DNA of 64,000 bases, from positions 720,490 to 784,489 of the forward strand of contig NZ_WQLV01000001.1 in NCBI RefSeq assembly GCF_009753675.1, read 5' to 3'. The notes under the pieces were generated by a model. The model was not told where the DNA came from. It saw nothing but the letters and a program-made list of their open reading frames with translations, and did not search any database. The stretch is from Parasedimentitalea huanghaiensis. Its GTDB lineage: Bacteria > Pseudomonadota > Alphaproteobacteria > Rhodobacterales > Rhodobacteraceae. Numbering within the stretch: position 1 is the stretch's first letter; each line of letters begins with the position of its first letter. The position numbers and the translations under genes are program-made. Of this stretch, positions 1 through 9,594 are shown piece by piece.

Positions 1-1403
1 GCGTAGAGGCAGTTCTCAAGACACTCAAAGACGACGATGTGGCCTATGTCGACATCCGGTTCACAGACATTCGCGGCAAGTTGCAGCATGTGACAGTTGA
101 CGTGGATCTGGTTGATGAAGACTTCCTTGAAGAAGGCTTTATGTTCGACGGTTCCTCCATCGCCGGCTGGAAGTCGATCGAAAATTCAGACATGAAACTG
201 ATCGCAGACACAACAAGTGCCTATATCGATCCGTTCTATGCCGAGAAAACCCTGTGCATCCACTGCTCGATCGTTGAGCCAGACACTGGCGAAGCTTATG
301 AACGTGACCCACGTGGTACAGCACAGAAAGCCGAAGCTTACCTGAAATCCTCGGGCATCGGTGACGTTGCTTATATGGGTCCAGAAGCTGAGTTCTTCCT
401 GTTTGACGATGTTCGCTTCTCGAACTCGATCAACAAAGTTTCCTACGAAGTTGACGCTTCCGATGCGTCCTGGAACACTGACACCGAGTATGAAATGGGC
501 AACATGGGCCACCGCCCTGGCGTCAAGGGTGGCTACTTCCCAGTTAACCCAATCGACGAAGCCCAAGATCTGCGTTCTGAAATGCTGTCGACCATGAAGC
601 GTCTGGGCATGAAAGTGGACAAGCACCACCACGAGGTTGCGTCTTGTCAGCACGAGCTGGGCCTGATCTTTGACAGCCTGACCAAACAGGCCGACGAGCT
701 GCAGAAATACAAGTACGTGATCCACAACGTGGCCCACGCATACGGCAAATCAGCTACTTTCATGCCCAAGCCGATCTACGGCGACAACGGCACCGGCATG
801 CACGTGAACATGTCGATCTGGAAAGACGGCAAGCCCCTGTTTGCTGGCGACAAATACGCTGATCTGTCGGACGAAGCGATCTATTTCATTGGTGGCATCC
901 TGAAGCATGCCAAGACCTTGAATGCCTTTACCAACCCAGCGACCAACAGTTACAAGCGCCTCATCCCAGGTTTCGAAGCCCCAGTACTGCGCGCCTATTC
1001 GGCTCGCAACCGGTCGGGTTGTGTACGGATCCCATGGACTGAAAGCCCGAAAGCCAAGCGCGTCGAAGCTCGTTTCCCGGATCCGGCCGCCAACCCTTAC
1101 CTGTGCTTCGCCGCATTGCTGATGGCTGGCCTGGACGGCATCAAGAACAAGATCAATCCTGGCGAAGCCATGGACAAGAACTTGTACGACCTGCCTGCTG
1201 AAGAACTGGCTGATATCCCAACCGTTTGTGGCTCGCTGCGCGAGGCGCTGGAATGCTTGGCGGACGACCATGACTTCCTGTTGCAGGGCGACGTGTTCAC
1301 CAAAGACCAGATCGACGGCTACATCGCACTGAAGATGGAAGAAGTTGAACTGTTCGAACACACCCCACACCCGGTTGAGTTCGGTATGTACTACAGCTGC
1401 TAA
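1..1403 (+). CDS. glnA: Glutamine synthetase type I, 5' end cut by the window
   Basis: Makes glutamine from glutamate, ammonia and ATP in the cytoplasm; the central ammonium assimilation enzyme. The reading frame is already open at base 3 and continues through the GTG at 39, which is an internal valine, so the true start lies just outside the window. Adding two missing residues gives 468 aa, the usual GSI-beta length. With that numbering the adenylylation tyrosine in KNLYDLP falls exactly at residue 397 (codon 1185-1187), as in E. coli, so control by covalent adenylylation is expected. The catalytic stretches [10 protein letters not shown] and NRSGCVRIP are present. Followed by two hairpins, the second a good intrinsic terminator. 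glnB usually precedes it in alphaproteobacteria but is not visible here. Confidence 0.97.
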   Translation, partial: VEAVLKTLKDDDVAYVDIRFTDIRGKLQHVTVDVDLVDEDFLEEGFMFDGSSIAGWKSIENSDMKLIADTTSAYIDPFYAEKTLCIHCSIVEPDTGEAYERDPRGTAQKAEAYLKSSGIGDVAYMGPEAEFFLFDDVRFSNSINKVSYEVDASDASWNTDTEYEMGNMGHRPGVKGGYFPVNPIDEAQDLRSEMLSTMKRLGMKVDKHHHEVASCQHELGLIFDSLTKQADELQKYKYVIHNVAHAYGKSATFMPKPIYGDNGTGMHVNMSIWKDGKPLFAGDKYADLSDEAIYFIGGILKHAKTLNAFTNPATNSYKRLIPGFEAPVLRAYSARNRSGCVRIPWTESPKAKRVEARFPDPAANPYLCFAALLMAGLDGIKNKINPGEAMDKNLYDLPAEELADIPTVCGSLREALECLADDHDFLLQGDVFTKDQIDGYIALKMEEVELFEHTPHPVEFGMYYSC

Positions 1404-1410
1404 GCTAAAC

Positions 1411-1430
1411 GGTGCGTGCAAGCACGCACC
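1411..1430 (+). terminator. Hairpin directly after glnA
   Basis: A perfect inverted repeat (GGTGCGTGC, two bases, GCACGCACC) begins 7 bases after the glnA stop. It has no T run. It may act with the next hairpin as a tandem terminator or protect the 3' end of the mRNA. Confidence 0.5.
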
Positions 1431-1444
1431 CTACACAGATATCC

Positions 1445-1478
1445 GGGCGTCCCAATTGGGGCGCCCTTTTGTTGTTTA
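1445..1478 (+). terminator. Intrinsic terminator of glnA
   Basis: GGGCGTCCC and GGGGCGCCC pair over nine positions with one G-T wobble around an AATT loop, followed at once by TTTTGTTGTTT. A classical rho-independent terminator. Confidence 0.8.
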
Positions 1479-1546
1479 TTTACCCCTTGCCCCGGCCGCC
1501 TCACGGCTGTATCCCCGCGCGTTCCCTCACTTGACTGGAGACCATC

Positions 1547-2797
1547 ATGAGCGCGCCCAACACCCTCGGCATCGACTTTGGAACGTCAAATTCCGCCGCT
1601 GGTATTGCGGTAAACGGAAAACCTTGGCTGGTAGAGCTGGAACCCGGGCAGACCACTTTGCCCACGGCCGTCTTCTTTGAGGAACAGCCACGCAGAATGC
1701 GTATTGGAGCCAGCGCGACAAGTGCACTGATTTCCGGCGAGGAAGGCCGGTTCATGCGGGCGCTGAAGAGCCTGTTGGGAACGCCATTGCTGCGCGAAGA
1801 GCGACGAATCAATGGCGAGCGGATCGATTTCATCGAGATCATTGCCCGCTTTCTGCGCGAAGTGAAATCGCGGGCCGAAGCAGCGACCTACCAAGAATTC
1901 ACCCATGCCCTCTCTGGGCGACCGGTGCGGTTTCACAGCAGCGACGAGGCCCGCAATGCCCAGGCCGAGGTTGATCTGCGAGATTGCTATCTGGCAGCCG
2001 GTTTTCAAGATGTGAGGTTCATGTTTGAACCGGAAGCTGCAGCGCGGGCGACAACACCCGACGACGGGATCGGACTGATCGTTGATATTGGTGGCGGTAC
2101 TTCCGATTTTTCACTTTTCAGTCAGAAAGACACCGGAGAAACGGAAATTCTGGCCAGTTATGGTGTGCGTATCGGGGGCACTGATTTTGACCGTCGCCTG
2201 AGCATCGATCACGTGATGCCATTGCTGGGTCGTGGCAGCGCAATCCGCAATGCCTTTGGTGCAGGTACCCTGCCCGCACCGGCCAAGATCTTTAATGACC
2301 TGGCAACCTGGCAGATGATTCAGTTCTTGTATGCCGCTGACAGTCGTCACAAAGCAAAAGACTTGGCCCGAAATGCGGCCGAACCCGAAAAACTGGCACG
2401 TCTTGTTACTGTGCTGGAAGATGAATTGGGACATGATGTTGCTTTTGCTGTCGAGTCCGGAAAAATTCAAAGCAATCAACCCGATCACCCTGCCCCGCGC
2501 ATTGATCTAAAGGAGCTGGAGCGCGGCCTAATGGTCCCCTTAAGCGCCGAGGTTTTGCAGGATTCACTGCACGAACAAGTCGCCGAGATCGCCGTTGGCG
2601 CACAGGAGACCCTAAAACTAGGCCGGATTGACGCTGCACAGGTTGACAGAATTGTTCTTGTTGGTGGCTCATCCTTGATGGCCGTGGTGGAGCAACAAAT
2701 GCGTCAACTATGCCCCGACGCCAAAGTTCTGAAGGCCAATGCCATGACCGCAGTTGCTGATGGGTTGGCAATTTCGGCAGCAACAGCCTTTGACTGA
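1547..2797 (+). CDS. Hsp70-like ATPase (YegD family)
   Basis: A 416-residue protein carrying only the actin/Hsp70 nucleotide-binding fold. The phosphate-1 loop GIDFGTSNS is at residues 8-16, the phosphate-2 loop VDIGGGTSD at 179-187, and the adenosine motif IVLVGGSS lies near residue 370. There is no DnaK substrate-binding lid, so it matches the short YegD-type Hsp70 homologues, whose client is unknown. ATG at 1547 has a GGAG six bases upstream. It stands alone between the glnA terminator and a peptidoglycan enzyme, and the context does not suggest a partner. Confidence 0.88.
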   Translation: MSAPNTLGIDFGTSNSAAGIAVNGKPWLVELEPGQTTLPTAVFFEEQPRRMRIGASATSALISGEEGRFMRALKSLLGTPLLREERRINGERIDFIEIIARFLREVKSRAEAATYQEFTHALSGRPVRFHSSDEARNAQAEVDLRDCYLAAGFQDVRFMFEPEAAARATTPDDGIGLIVDIGGGTSDFSLFSQKDTGETEILASYGVRIGGTDFDRRLSIDHVMPLLGRGSAIRNAFGAGTLPAPAKIFNDLATWQMIQFLYAADSRHKAKDLARNAAEPEKLARLVTVLEDELGHDVAFAVESGKIQSNQPDHPAPRIDLKELERGLMVPLSAEVLQDSLHEQVAEIAVGAQETLKLGRIDAAQVDRIVLVGGSSLMAVVEQQMRQLCPDAKVLKANAMTAVADGLAISAATAFD

Positions 2798-2879
2798 CGC
2801 AGCAGCTAATCATATTTCGGGTGGTTTTTCAGGCTTCAGGCACTAGGCTCAGTTAAGTTCATTAGTGAAAGACTGTATT

Positions 2880-3674
2880 ATGCGTTTGCCCCTGTTATCC
2901 GCCTTGTTTTGTGCCTGCCTGTCTGCCCCGGTTATTGCGGCCCCCTGTGGCAATACCTCCGCCGGGTTTGCCGCCTGGAAAAATGATTTTGCCTCTGAAG
3001 CCAAACGCGCTGGAGTAAAAAAACCAGGGCTGCAGGCGTTGGCAAACGCTCAATATGCCAGTCGGACAATCTCGGCTGATCGCAACCAGAAAAGCTTCCG
3101 CTACACGCTAGAGAAGTTTATGGAAATCCGCGGCTCCTCCACCATTGTTGCGCAGGGCCGTCGACGCAAGGCGCGCAACCCTGAGTTCTACGCGGCACTG
3201 GAACGTAAATATGGTGTGCCAGCCGGTGTGCTTATTGCCATTCACGGCATGGAGACCGCCTTTGGTCACTTTATGGGCGACAGTCAGATCGTCCCGGCAA
3301 TTACCACCCTGGCCTATGACTGCCGGCGTTCAGAGTTTTTTGTTCCCCACGCCATTGGCGCACTCAAGCTGGTTGATCAGGGCGCAATCACACCAGCAAC
3401 CCGTGGCGCCAAACACGGCGAACTTGGCCATACGCAGTTTCTACCTGGTAACGCTCTGAAATATGGGGTCGACTGGGGCGGGGATGGTCGCGTTGATTTC
3501 TACGATATGGCAGATGCTTTGGCGTCGACCGCCAACTACCTTCGCAAAAAGGGCTGGAAAAAAGGAAAAGGGTACCAACCTGGTGAGCTCAACTATACAG
3601 TTTTGAAGGAATGGAATGCAGCGACGGTCTATCAACAGTCACTGGCTATCATGGGCGCCGGGATCGACCGCTAA
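2880..3674 (+). CDS. Lytic murein transglycosylase, MltB-like
   Basis: Cleaves peptidoglycan glycan strands to 1,6-anhydromuramic acid products in the periplasm. ATG at 2880 is preferred to the in-frame GTG at 2865 because it begins a clean signal peptide (MRLPLL..., cleavage after VIAA). The catalytic glutamate is expected in HGMETAFG (E125), matching the ETxFG motif of the MltB family. GHTQFLPGNALKYGVDWGGDG further on is also typical of this fold. At 264 aa it lacks the extra C-terminal peptidoglycan-binding domain that some relatives have. No lipobox, so a soluble periplasmic form is likely. Confidence 0.88.
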   Translation: MRLPLLSALFCACLSAPVIAAPCGNTSAGFAAWKNDFASEAKRAGVKKPGLQALANAQYASRTISADRNQKSFRYTLEKFMEIRGSSTIVAQGRRRKARNPEFYAALERKYGVPAGVLIAIHGMETAFGHFMGDSQIVPAITTLAYDCRRSEFFVPHAIGALKLVDQGAITPATRGAKHGELGHTQFLPGNALKYGVDWGGDGRVDFYDMADALASTANYLRKKGWKKGKGYQPGELNYTVLKEWNAATVYQQSLAIMGAGIDR

Positions 3675-4048
3675 ATCCTTATACTTCAGATTTATGCCGT
3701 TTGCTTATGACCCTGTTAAACCGGGCGAAAATTTGCGCACTTGCGGATTGCCCACATTCGGCCGGAAAAGACTGTTCAGCCTGACGCAATAAACAATCAT
3801 TCCTTCTAGGCGTGATTGTAACGGCTTTGGCAGCAATGTGGCCAGTATCTGCCAACATTCAGCCGCAATTCCAACTCAAAGAACATCGAACTTCGTGCAA
3901 CTAATTGAAATTTATTCAATTTTTCACTACTCCATCAAGGCTCCATATTGAAAACAATCTTTTAGTATTTCCGGCTATCCCGCCTCACTTTCAGCATCTT
4001 CAACCGATATTGTTTCCTAAGAAGAAACCCGAGCGGAGGATCCTGACG
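3675..4048 (+). other. Intergenic stretch, no gene seen
   Basis: About 370 bases with no convincing reading frame, tRNA fold or terminator. An open frame runs into the next gene from a TTG at 3905, but the codons before 4049 have no ribosome binding site and do not look like a conserved N-terminus. A promoter for the following gene probably lies here. Confidence 0.5.
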
Positions 4049-4723
4049 GTGGCCCATACAACCAAGTTTCATGGTGGTCTAACTTATTACGGACTACCCG
4101 GCAGTGCACTTGCAAAATGCAGCTGCACCATTGCCGACACGCTGGAAGAATACGGCCACTCGGTAGATCAGTTTAGCGCCCACGACAGCGACGTGATTGC
4201 ACTGGCATGTGATCAATATCGTCTAGTCTTGCGCTTGGATGACCAACCCAGCGACATTCAGGCAGGCAAAGTTCGGGCTGGGCCGCAGCGCGTGGTCATT
4301 TCATTGCAGCCCAATTTTCCCAAACACTGCGACGCGGAATTGAGCGAAATGCTTATGGCGATTATGCTGTATCGGTTGGTAAATTTGCTGGGGGCTGAAC
4401 ATATCGAATGGATGACCCCAAGTGCCAGACTCACTCGCAAACAGTTTCTTGGTGTCTTTGCCAAAATCCGCCCCATGCAAACTCCGCAGCCGATCTCGGC
4501 AAACGAACGCTTTGCACCTATCGAACAAACTGCTGAAGAACTGGATCAGCATTGTTCGGCGATGCAAAATGTCTCTGTTGTGCCGGCGACCAAAGCGGAT
4601 CCGTCTCAACGTTTTGCATCATGGGCCGGAATACTCATGCGCAGTTCAGAATTTCGCTTTGTCACACGTGTTGCACCACTGACGGCCTGCGCTGTTCTAT
4701 TGCAAAGCTCGGGTGTCATCTAA
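4049..4723 (+). CDS. Conserved-looking hypothetical protein, 224 aa
   Basis: Not recognised. The start is the GTG at 4049, eight bases after a good GCGGAGGA ribosome binding site; the longer frame from TTG 3905 lacks one. The protein is soluble, without signal peptide or membrane segment. It contains two cysteines in AKCSC near the N-terminus and a hydrophobic helix MLMAIMLYRLVNLLG in the middle. It stands alone between a transglycosylase and the convergent DUF3445 gene. No function is proposed. Confidence 0.6.
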   Translation: MAHTTKFHGGLTYYGLPGSALAKCSCTIADTLEEYGHSVDQFSAHDSDVIALACDQYRLVLRLDDQPSDIQAGKVRAGPQRVVISLQPNFPKHCDAELSEMLMAIMLYRLVNLLGAEHIEWMTPSARLTRKQFLGVFAKIRPMQTPQPISANERFAPIEQTAEELDQHCSAMQNVSVVPATKADPSQRFASWAGILMRSSEFRFVTRVAPLTACAVLLQSSGVI

Positions 4724-4767
4724 GACTACAGGCCTTTGTGAACACCACTCAAAGGCCCTACATCCAT

Positions 4768-5514
4768 TTATTGCTTTGCCCACTGCGCAAACACATTGGC
4801 ACGCGTCAGCACATGAGTGTGGATACAAAACACCACGGCACGGCTTTCTGGCAGGCGTAAAATCATCTGTTTTTCGCTACGCATATAACCCGCCTCAGCT
4901 TCATCTACTTTATCCCGTGGCTGGTGCTGGCTGCGCGGTTGGAACAGGCTTGGGTCGTGGTACCACAAGCTATTAAACCGCCACAGCGGCCGCCCCACCT
5001 GAACCCCGTCAAACAACCGCTGCACCCGCTTCCCTATGCCAACGTCATATTCAGCTACGGTTTGGTGTATCCCTATCAGTGGTTTTAAATATTTTTCAGA
5101 CAGGGTCCAACTCGCCGGAAAACACAACACCGCCCCTGTCATCACATGTTCATCGCCCTGTTTTTCGAGAATACAGAAATCCTGCTGGGTGATACGTCCC
5201 AAGGTTCCAAGTGGATCTTCCCAATCCAACTCAATCCCGCTCTCGTCTAACCGCTGAAGCTGGTCTCCTCGGTGCTGCGGGTAAAGGTGCTCCAAAACCA
5301 GATGCAACAACTCCTGCGCTGCGGGCATCGCCTGCTCATCCAACATCAACACCTGATCCCGGTGATGGGCCAGTAACCGGTCCCGTTCCTTCATCTGGGC
5401 AGAAAAGGCATCATCAGGCAGCAGCCAATCCTGCGGCGCAAGCGGCTGAATCCCCGGCAGCGCCTTTGAGCTGAGTGGATTATAGGGAATTTGGGTTTGC
5501 AAAATCGTGGTCAT
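4768..5514 (-). CDS. DUF3445 / heme-dependent oxidative N-demethylase-like protein
   Basis: Matches the DUF3445 family (Pfam PF11927), whose characterised member is a heme-dependent oxidative N-demethylase of secondary amines. Family features are LYPQHRGD, PLWRFNSLWYHDP and the C-terminal RSEKQMILRLPESRAVVF, which resembles the conserved RSERQTLxRLPxS segment. The second methionine (MTTILQ, ATG at 5514) is the likelier start; the upstream ATG at 5529 has its GGGA too close. It is divergent from dddP, so the two share a 181-bp promoter region. N-demethylation is inferred from the family; a substrate such as a methylamine is a guess. Confidence 0.75.
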   Translation of the reverse strand: MTTILQTQIPYNPLSSKALPGIQPLAPQDWLLPDDAFSAQMKERDRLLAHHRDQVLMLDEQAMPAAQELLHLVLEHLYPQHRGDQLQRLDESGIELDWEDPLGTLGRITQQDFCILEKQGDEHVMTGAVLCFPASWTLSEKYLKPLIGIHQTVAEYDVGIGKRVQRLFDGVQVGRPLWRFNSLWYHDPSLFQPRSQHQPRDKVDEAEAGYMRSEKQMILRLPESRAVVFCIHTHVLTRANVFAQWAKQ

Positions 5515-5695
5515 GCTTCTGCATAACATTCCCAGCCCTGAATGCCAGCACTCCCACGCCAGGCTGGTAAGCTGTCACCACTTTCGTCCGAAGATGTGAG
5601 AGCCAAAAACGACCACTGCAATCGTCGCATTCAGCGCGGAATCACCCGTCGCATGGTTTCAGACTAGACAGGACTGTGCAGAAAGGAAGCCCACC

Positions 5696-7036
5696 ATGAC
5701 CGAGCACTACCGCGACACGCGAAAAATTGACCCCAACCGCGGTGCGCAGCTGGGCGATGGCAGCCCGAATGACAACAACAGAATAGAAATTGGCCCAACA
5801 CAGCTTGCACTGACTGAATGGCAGGCAGCGGGGTTGCAATTGCCAGACCTGGAGCAAATGCGCAGGTTTCGGTGGCAACGGCTCACTCAGGCAATTAAGG
5901 ACCGTGGTTATGGTGGGTTGCTGATGTTCGATCCTTTGAACATTCGCTATGCAACTGACAGCACCAACATGCAGCTGTGGAATACCCATAATCCGTTTCG
6001 GGCAGTTCTGCTGTGCGCCGATGGTTACATGGTGATCTGGGATTACAAGAATTCACCCTTTTTATCGACATTTAATCCACTGGTACGCGAACAAAGATCC
6101 GGTGCTGATTTGTTCTATTTCGATCGCGGCGACAAGGTGGATGTGGCGGCAGATGTCTTTGCCAACGAAGTACGCCAACTGATGCACAAACATGCTGGCG
6201 ACAACAAGCGTTTGGCGGTGGACAAGATCATGCTTCACGGGCTGCGTAGCCTGGAGGCGCAGGGTTTTGAGATCATGGAAGGTGAAGAAGTCACCGAAAA
6301 AACCCGCGCCATCAAAGGAAAGGATGAAATCCTCGCCATGCGCTGCGCACATCATGCGTGTGATGTCGCAGTGGGGGAAATGGAGTATTTTGCCCGAGCT
6401 AATGTCGGGGATGGAAAGACGTCAGAGGATGACATCTGGGCGGTCTTGCATGCTGAAAACATACGTCGCGGTGGGGAATGGATTGAAACCCGACTGCTGG
6501 CCTCGGGCCAACGGACCAACCCCTGGTTTCAGGAATGCGGCCCACGGATCACTCAACAAAATGAGATCATTTCCTTTGATACAGATCTGATAGGTTCATA
6601 TGGCATTTGCATCGACATTTCGCGCAGTTGGTGGATCGGTGATCAGAAGCCGCGTGCGGATATGATCTATGCCATGCGCCATGCCCATGACCACATCATG
6701 ACCAATATGGAGATGCTGCGCCCCGGCGTGATGATCCCCGAACTGACAGCCAATGCACATCGGTTGGATGACAAGTTCCAAGCGCAAAAATATGGGTGCC
6801 TGATGCACGGCGTGGGACTATGTGATGAATGGCCACTGGTCGCCTATCCGGATAAGGCAGTACCGGGGGCCTACGACTATCCGCTGGAACCCGGTATGGT
6901 CCTATGTGTAGAGGCCTGTGTTGGCGAGGTTGGTGGCGATTTTTCGATCAAACTGGAAGATCAGGTACTAATCACCGAGGATGGATATGAAAATCTGACC
7001 CGATATCCCTTTGATAGCAAATTGATGGGAGAATAG
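5696..7036 (+). CDS. dddP: DMSP lyase DddP (M24 metallopeptidase fold)
   Basis: Cleaves dimethylsulfoniopropionate to dimethyl sulfide and acrylate in the cytoplasm. It belongs to the M24 'pita-bread' fold but uses it for C-S cleavage. The length, 446 aa, and all residues described for the crystallised Roseobacter-group enzyme fall at the same numbers: metal ligands D295, D297, D307, H371, E406, E421 and the catalytic base D377 (HGVGLCDEW). RBS AAAGGA lies 8 bases before ATG. Single gene with a short convergent gap to the Nudix gene. Presence implies use of algal DMSP as carbon source and DMS release. Confidence 0.95.
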   Translation: MTEHYRDTRKIDPNRGAQLGDGSPNDNNRIEIGPTQLALTEWQAAGLQLPDLEQMRRFRWQRLTQAIKDRGYGGLLMFDPLNIRYATDSTNMQLWNTHNPFRAVLLCADGYMVIWDYKNSPFLSTFNPLVREQRSGADLFYFDRGDKVDVAADVFANEVRQLMHKHAGDNKRLAVDKIMLHGLRSLEAQGFEIMEGEEVTEKTRAIKGKDEILAMRCAHHACDVAVGEMEYFARANVGDGKTSEDDIWAVLHAENIRRGGEWIETRLLASGQRTNPWFQECGPRITQQNEIISFDTDLIGSYGICIDISRSWWIGDQKPRADMIYAMRHAHDHIMTNMEMLRPGVMIPELTANAHRLDDKFQAQKYGCLMHGVGLCDEWPLVAYPDKAVPGAYDYPLEPGMVLCVEACVGEVGGDFSIKLEDQVLITEDGYENLTRYPFDSKLMGE

Positions 7037-7087
7037 GCCTACATAGTAACTTCCGATCCTTGGCCCTTTCGTTGGGAGGGACGAGAT

Positions 7088-7666
7088 CTACAAAGGAGCG
7101 TCAGCAGCGCTGCCCAGAAACAGATTAAGCTTTTCACGCAGGACCAACACACTCGGCGCATCGGTCACGTCCTCTAACCGATCAACCGGCACCCAGGCCA
7201 ATGCATGAGATTCAATGCTGGCCTTGGCTTCGCCTACTTCAGCCCGGAACAAATACCGGACATCGTAATGAAGGTGTGCGCAGTCCCTAGCTGTTTCGGG
7301 GATCTGATGAATATCGACATCAAACACAGATCGTGACAATGCGCCTATGCGGGTTAAGCCACTTTCTTCGTAAGCTTCTTTCAGCGCAACAAACGGGACG
7401 TCGGCAACCCCATCGCAATGGCCACCCAGCTGCAACCAGCGATCCAGCTTTGCATGGTGCGTCAACAATACTGATTTGAAATCCTTTGACAGAACAAACG
7501 CCGATCCGGTGACATGCCCGGTTGTCGCGTCACGTTCGAACGCTCGCGGTTCGTTGGCACAAAAACTATGTAACCTCTGCCACATCTCCCGGTCGTGTCT
7601 ATCGCTCGGGAGATAGCGACCAATCCCTGAAATTTCTTGCCCGACCATAAACCACAATCCTGCCAA
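7088..7666 (-). CDS. Nudix hydrolase family protein
   Basis: Nudix fold with a recognisable but altered box at residues 82-104: G82, K96-E97, E100-E101 and G103 are kept (KEAYEESGL). The first conserved glutamate of GX5EX7REUXEEXGU is A88 and the usual arginine is K96. The Mg-binding REUXEE core therefore survives in conservative form. This group with GGHCDG...E is common among predicted NUDIX proteins of unknown substrate. 192 aa, no signal. An alternative start is the seventh residue (MVGQEI). The gene converges on dddP. Confidence 0.8.
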   Translation of the reverse strand: MAGLWFMVGQEISGIGRYLPSDRHDREMWQRLHSFCANEPRAFERDATTGHVTGSAFVLSKDFKSVLLTHHAKLDRWLQLGGHCDGVADVPFVALKEAYEESGLTRIGALSRSVFDVDIHQIPETARDCAHLHYDVRYLFRAEVGEAKASIESHALAWVPVDRLEDVTDAPSVLVLREKLNLFLGSAADAPL

Positions 7667-7744
7667 TTAAACAGAAACAAGTTAGAGAACCTTAGCTCTA
7701 TTATCCATAGATCGTTCCAAAGCCCGGTACTCTGAGACAGAGTA

Positions 7745-8746
7745 CTATTCCAGTAATGTTTTTGTCTCATAGGGCTTTAACACCGGATGGCAGAGACTAC
7801 CAAAACTGGACAAATCCGTCACAATTTCAGGAAACAGCTGACAGATTTCACCTCTCGCTGCGCCGGACAAGGCTGTTTGGGCCATTTCTGCCGGCATCAA
7901 GGTTTCACACTCCACCCCGTTGGCCCAGACCGTGTGATGGCCCGCTAGCAGAATGTGAAAATACTCAACGCTTTCACCATCATTCACCTGGCAAATGTTA
8001 TGGTCATTTTGCAAGGAAATGGCGGGGACCAGCACCTCCGGCTCTCCAAACAACATCTCGGTGCGCCAGTTTTTCAACAAAACCCGATGCTGAGGCGACA
8101 ACATTAATTCTCCAACCGGAGTACCTGGTGCAAGACTGTTAGGCGCAAACCGGATTGGGCGAAGTTCTGGATGATTACGCAATTCGCGGCCGTCCAACGC
8201 AGCACTTCCTATCCATTGTATAGGACGGCATTTGCCATCTCCGCAAAATACTTGGTCACCACGCTCCAATAGCTCAACAGCCAATTCTCCACCCGCGGTT
8301 AGAATCCGACTACCACGCACAAAACAGACCACCACACTTGCCACGCCGGTTCCGTTTGCGGAGTCGACATCAATTGACACCGAATGCGACTGGCCATCAG
8401 ATCCTGTATAGTCAAATGTCCAGACATTGCCGACGTTTGAGTAGTTGTCAAAGCCGGTGAACACAAAACAATCGCCCGGATCCATGCTTTTGACTGTCAT
8501 TGAAAAGTCGTCATCGAATCCGGACAGGTCGATATGAAACTCATCATCGCCTCCCGGTCCTGCACCGGCCTCAGTTGGAGCTCCTTTGCCCCAACGTTCA
8601 TAGACATAGTTACCAGAAAGGTCACCACCATCTTCAATAGTGACAATCTGATTGTCGTCCTTATCACCCGAGATCAGATCCGTACCCTCGATCTTATCGC
8701 CGGTGACATCCACTCCCAGCGTGACGGTCAGAACCTCTATTCCCAT
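7745..8746 (-). CDS. Hint-domain (Hedgehog/intein-fold) protein
   Basis: Start MGIEV (ATG at 8746) has a GAGAGG eight bases upstream. Residues 1-135 form an acidic, Gly/Asp-rich region with motifs such as ISGDKDDNQ and GGDDEFHIDLSG, like secreted calcium-binding proteins. A Hint fold of the Hint_2 type follows: nucleophilic C141 in VVVCFVRGSRI, SPQHRVLL at 217-224 and HHTVWANGVECETL around 270-283. Hint domains catalyse an N-S acyl shift and can cleave or transfer the N-terminal part. No signal peptide is seen, so export, if any, would be leaderless. The start overlaps the end of the kinase-fold gene by 10 bp, pointing to coupled translation. Confidence 0.82.
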   Translation of the reverse strand: MGIEVLTVTLGVDVTGDKIEGTDLISGDKDDNQIVTIEDGGDLSGNYVYERWGKGAPTEAGAGPGGDDEFHIDLSGFDDDFSMTVKSMDPGDCFVFTGFDNYSNVGNVWTFDYTGSDGQSHSVSIDVDSANGTGVASVVVCFVRGSRILTAGGELAVELLERGDQVFCGDGKCRPIQWIGSAALDGRELRNHPELRPIRFAPNSLAPGTPVGELMLSPQHRVLLKNWRTEMLFGEPEVLVPAISLQNDHNICQVNDGESVEYFHILLAGHHTVWANGVECETLMPAEMAQTALSGAARGEICQLFPEIVTDLSSFGSLCHPVLKPYETKTLLE

Positions 8747-9594
8747 GGTTGAGCCTCTCGCTCTGGCTGGCTTGCAACTGCTCGTGCACAAAACAAAATG
8801 CGCGCAATTGAATTCAACTCATCGACAATCAGGGCACCGCAATGAGAGCGAGCGAACCCCGCAGAATAGGCCTCTAAAACCTCATTGCTCTTCGCTGGGA
8901 ACCGTTCAATCAACGCACCAAATCCGTTGATGTAATCCCAGCCGCGTGGACGCATCCTCGACTGTTCAAAATCACAGCCAAGTAGAGCCCCATTCTGAGT
9001 TTGCAGATAGTTGTGTAGTGCTGGGTCATTGCGCGACAGGACTCGCCCACACAACGGTATTCCAGACAAAACTGATTTTGCTTCAACGATCTGTGAAAGG
9101 GCCACGCCGGTTTTAAACTTTGAGAGATAGCCAAACCAGTTGCCGCTTGCCAATTCAGCGGGGGCCGCAGCATCAAACGCCGCCAACCATGCGCCAATCC
9201 TAAAAGCGGTGTGGCTTGGTTCTGCGTCCAGTAGAGACTTCGTTTCCACCCACTCTGTAAGAATAAATTTCAATTCGTCCGAGTATGCCAGAAGGCCAGG
9301 AACCAGACCGCTGTCCAACATGCTATGAAGCGACATTTTCTCCCGGAAAAATGCAGCCGGTCCATCGGGCCCGTCAAACAGTTTCAAAAAACCGAGTTTC
9401 CCGTCGACATTCAACTTCAAACACAGTGAACGTGAGCTTGCCTTGACCAACTCAAATTTAACATTCCGGTCGTTTGTCTGTCCGGTTAAAGTTTCTGCGA
9501 TTTGTGAAAAACAAAACCCCAGCTGGTGTCGCAAACGGTCCTTCCAGTCTGCGTTGTAGAGTGTACCTGTCGCATCAGGGTTGTCGTCCAACAT
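8737..9594 (-). CDS. APH/choline-kinase-fold phosphotransferase
   Basis: A 285-residue protein with the aminoglycoside-phosphotransferase/ChoK fold: hinge LTEWVE near 112-117, catalytic loop RNDPALHN (D190, N195) and the metal-binding D208 in GCDFE. The usual histidine two residues before the catalytic aspartate is arginine (R188). A small molecule or lipid head group is the likely substrate, but nothing in the sequence names it. It ends within the start of the Hint-domain gene (10-bp overlap), so the two are co-expressed. The catalytic residues look intact, so activity is plausible. Confidence 0.7.
   Translation of the reverse strand: MLDDNPDATGTLYNADWKDRLRHQLGFCFSQIAETLTGQTNDRNVKFELVKASSRSLCLKLNVDGKLGFLKLFDGPDGPAAFFREKMSLHSMLDSGLVPGLLAYSDELKFILTEWVETKSLLDAEPSHTAFRIGAWLAAFDAAAPAELASGNWFGYLSKFKTGVALSQIVEAKSVLSGIPLCGRVLSRNDPALHNYLQTQNGALLGCDFEQSRMRPRGWDYINGFGALIERFPAKSNEVLEAYSAGFARSHCGALIVDELNSIARILFCARAVASQPEREAQPWE

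Noticed and set aside
3905..4048. TTG-started extension of the hypothetical gene at 4049
   Set aside because: No ribosome binding site; the GTG at 4049 has a strong one.
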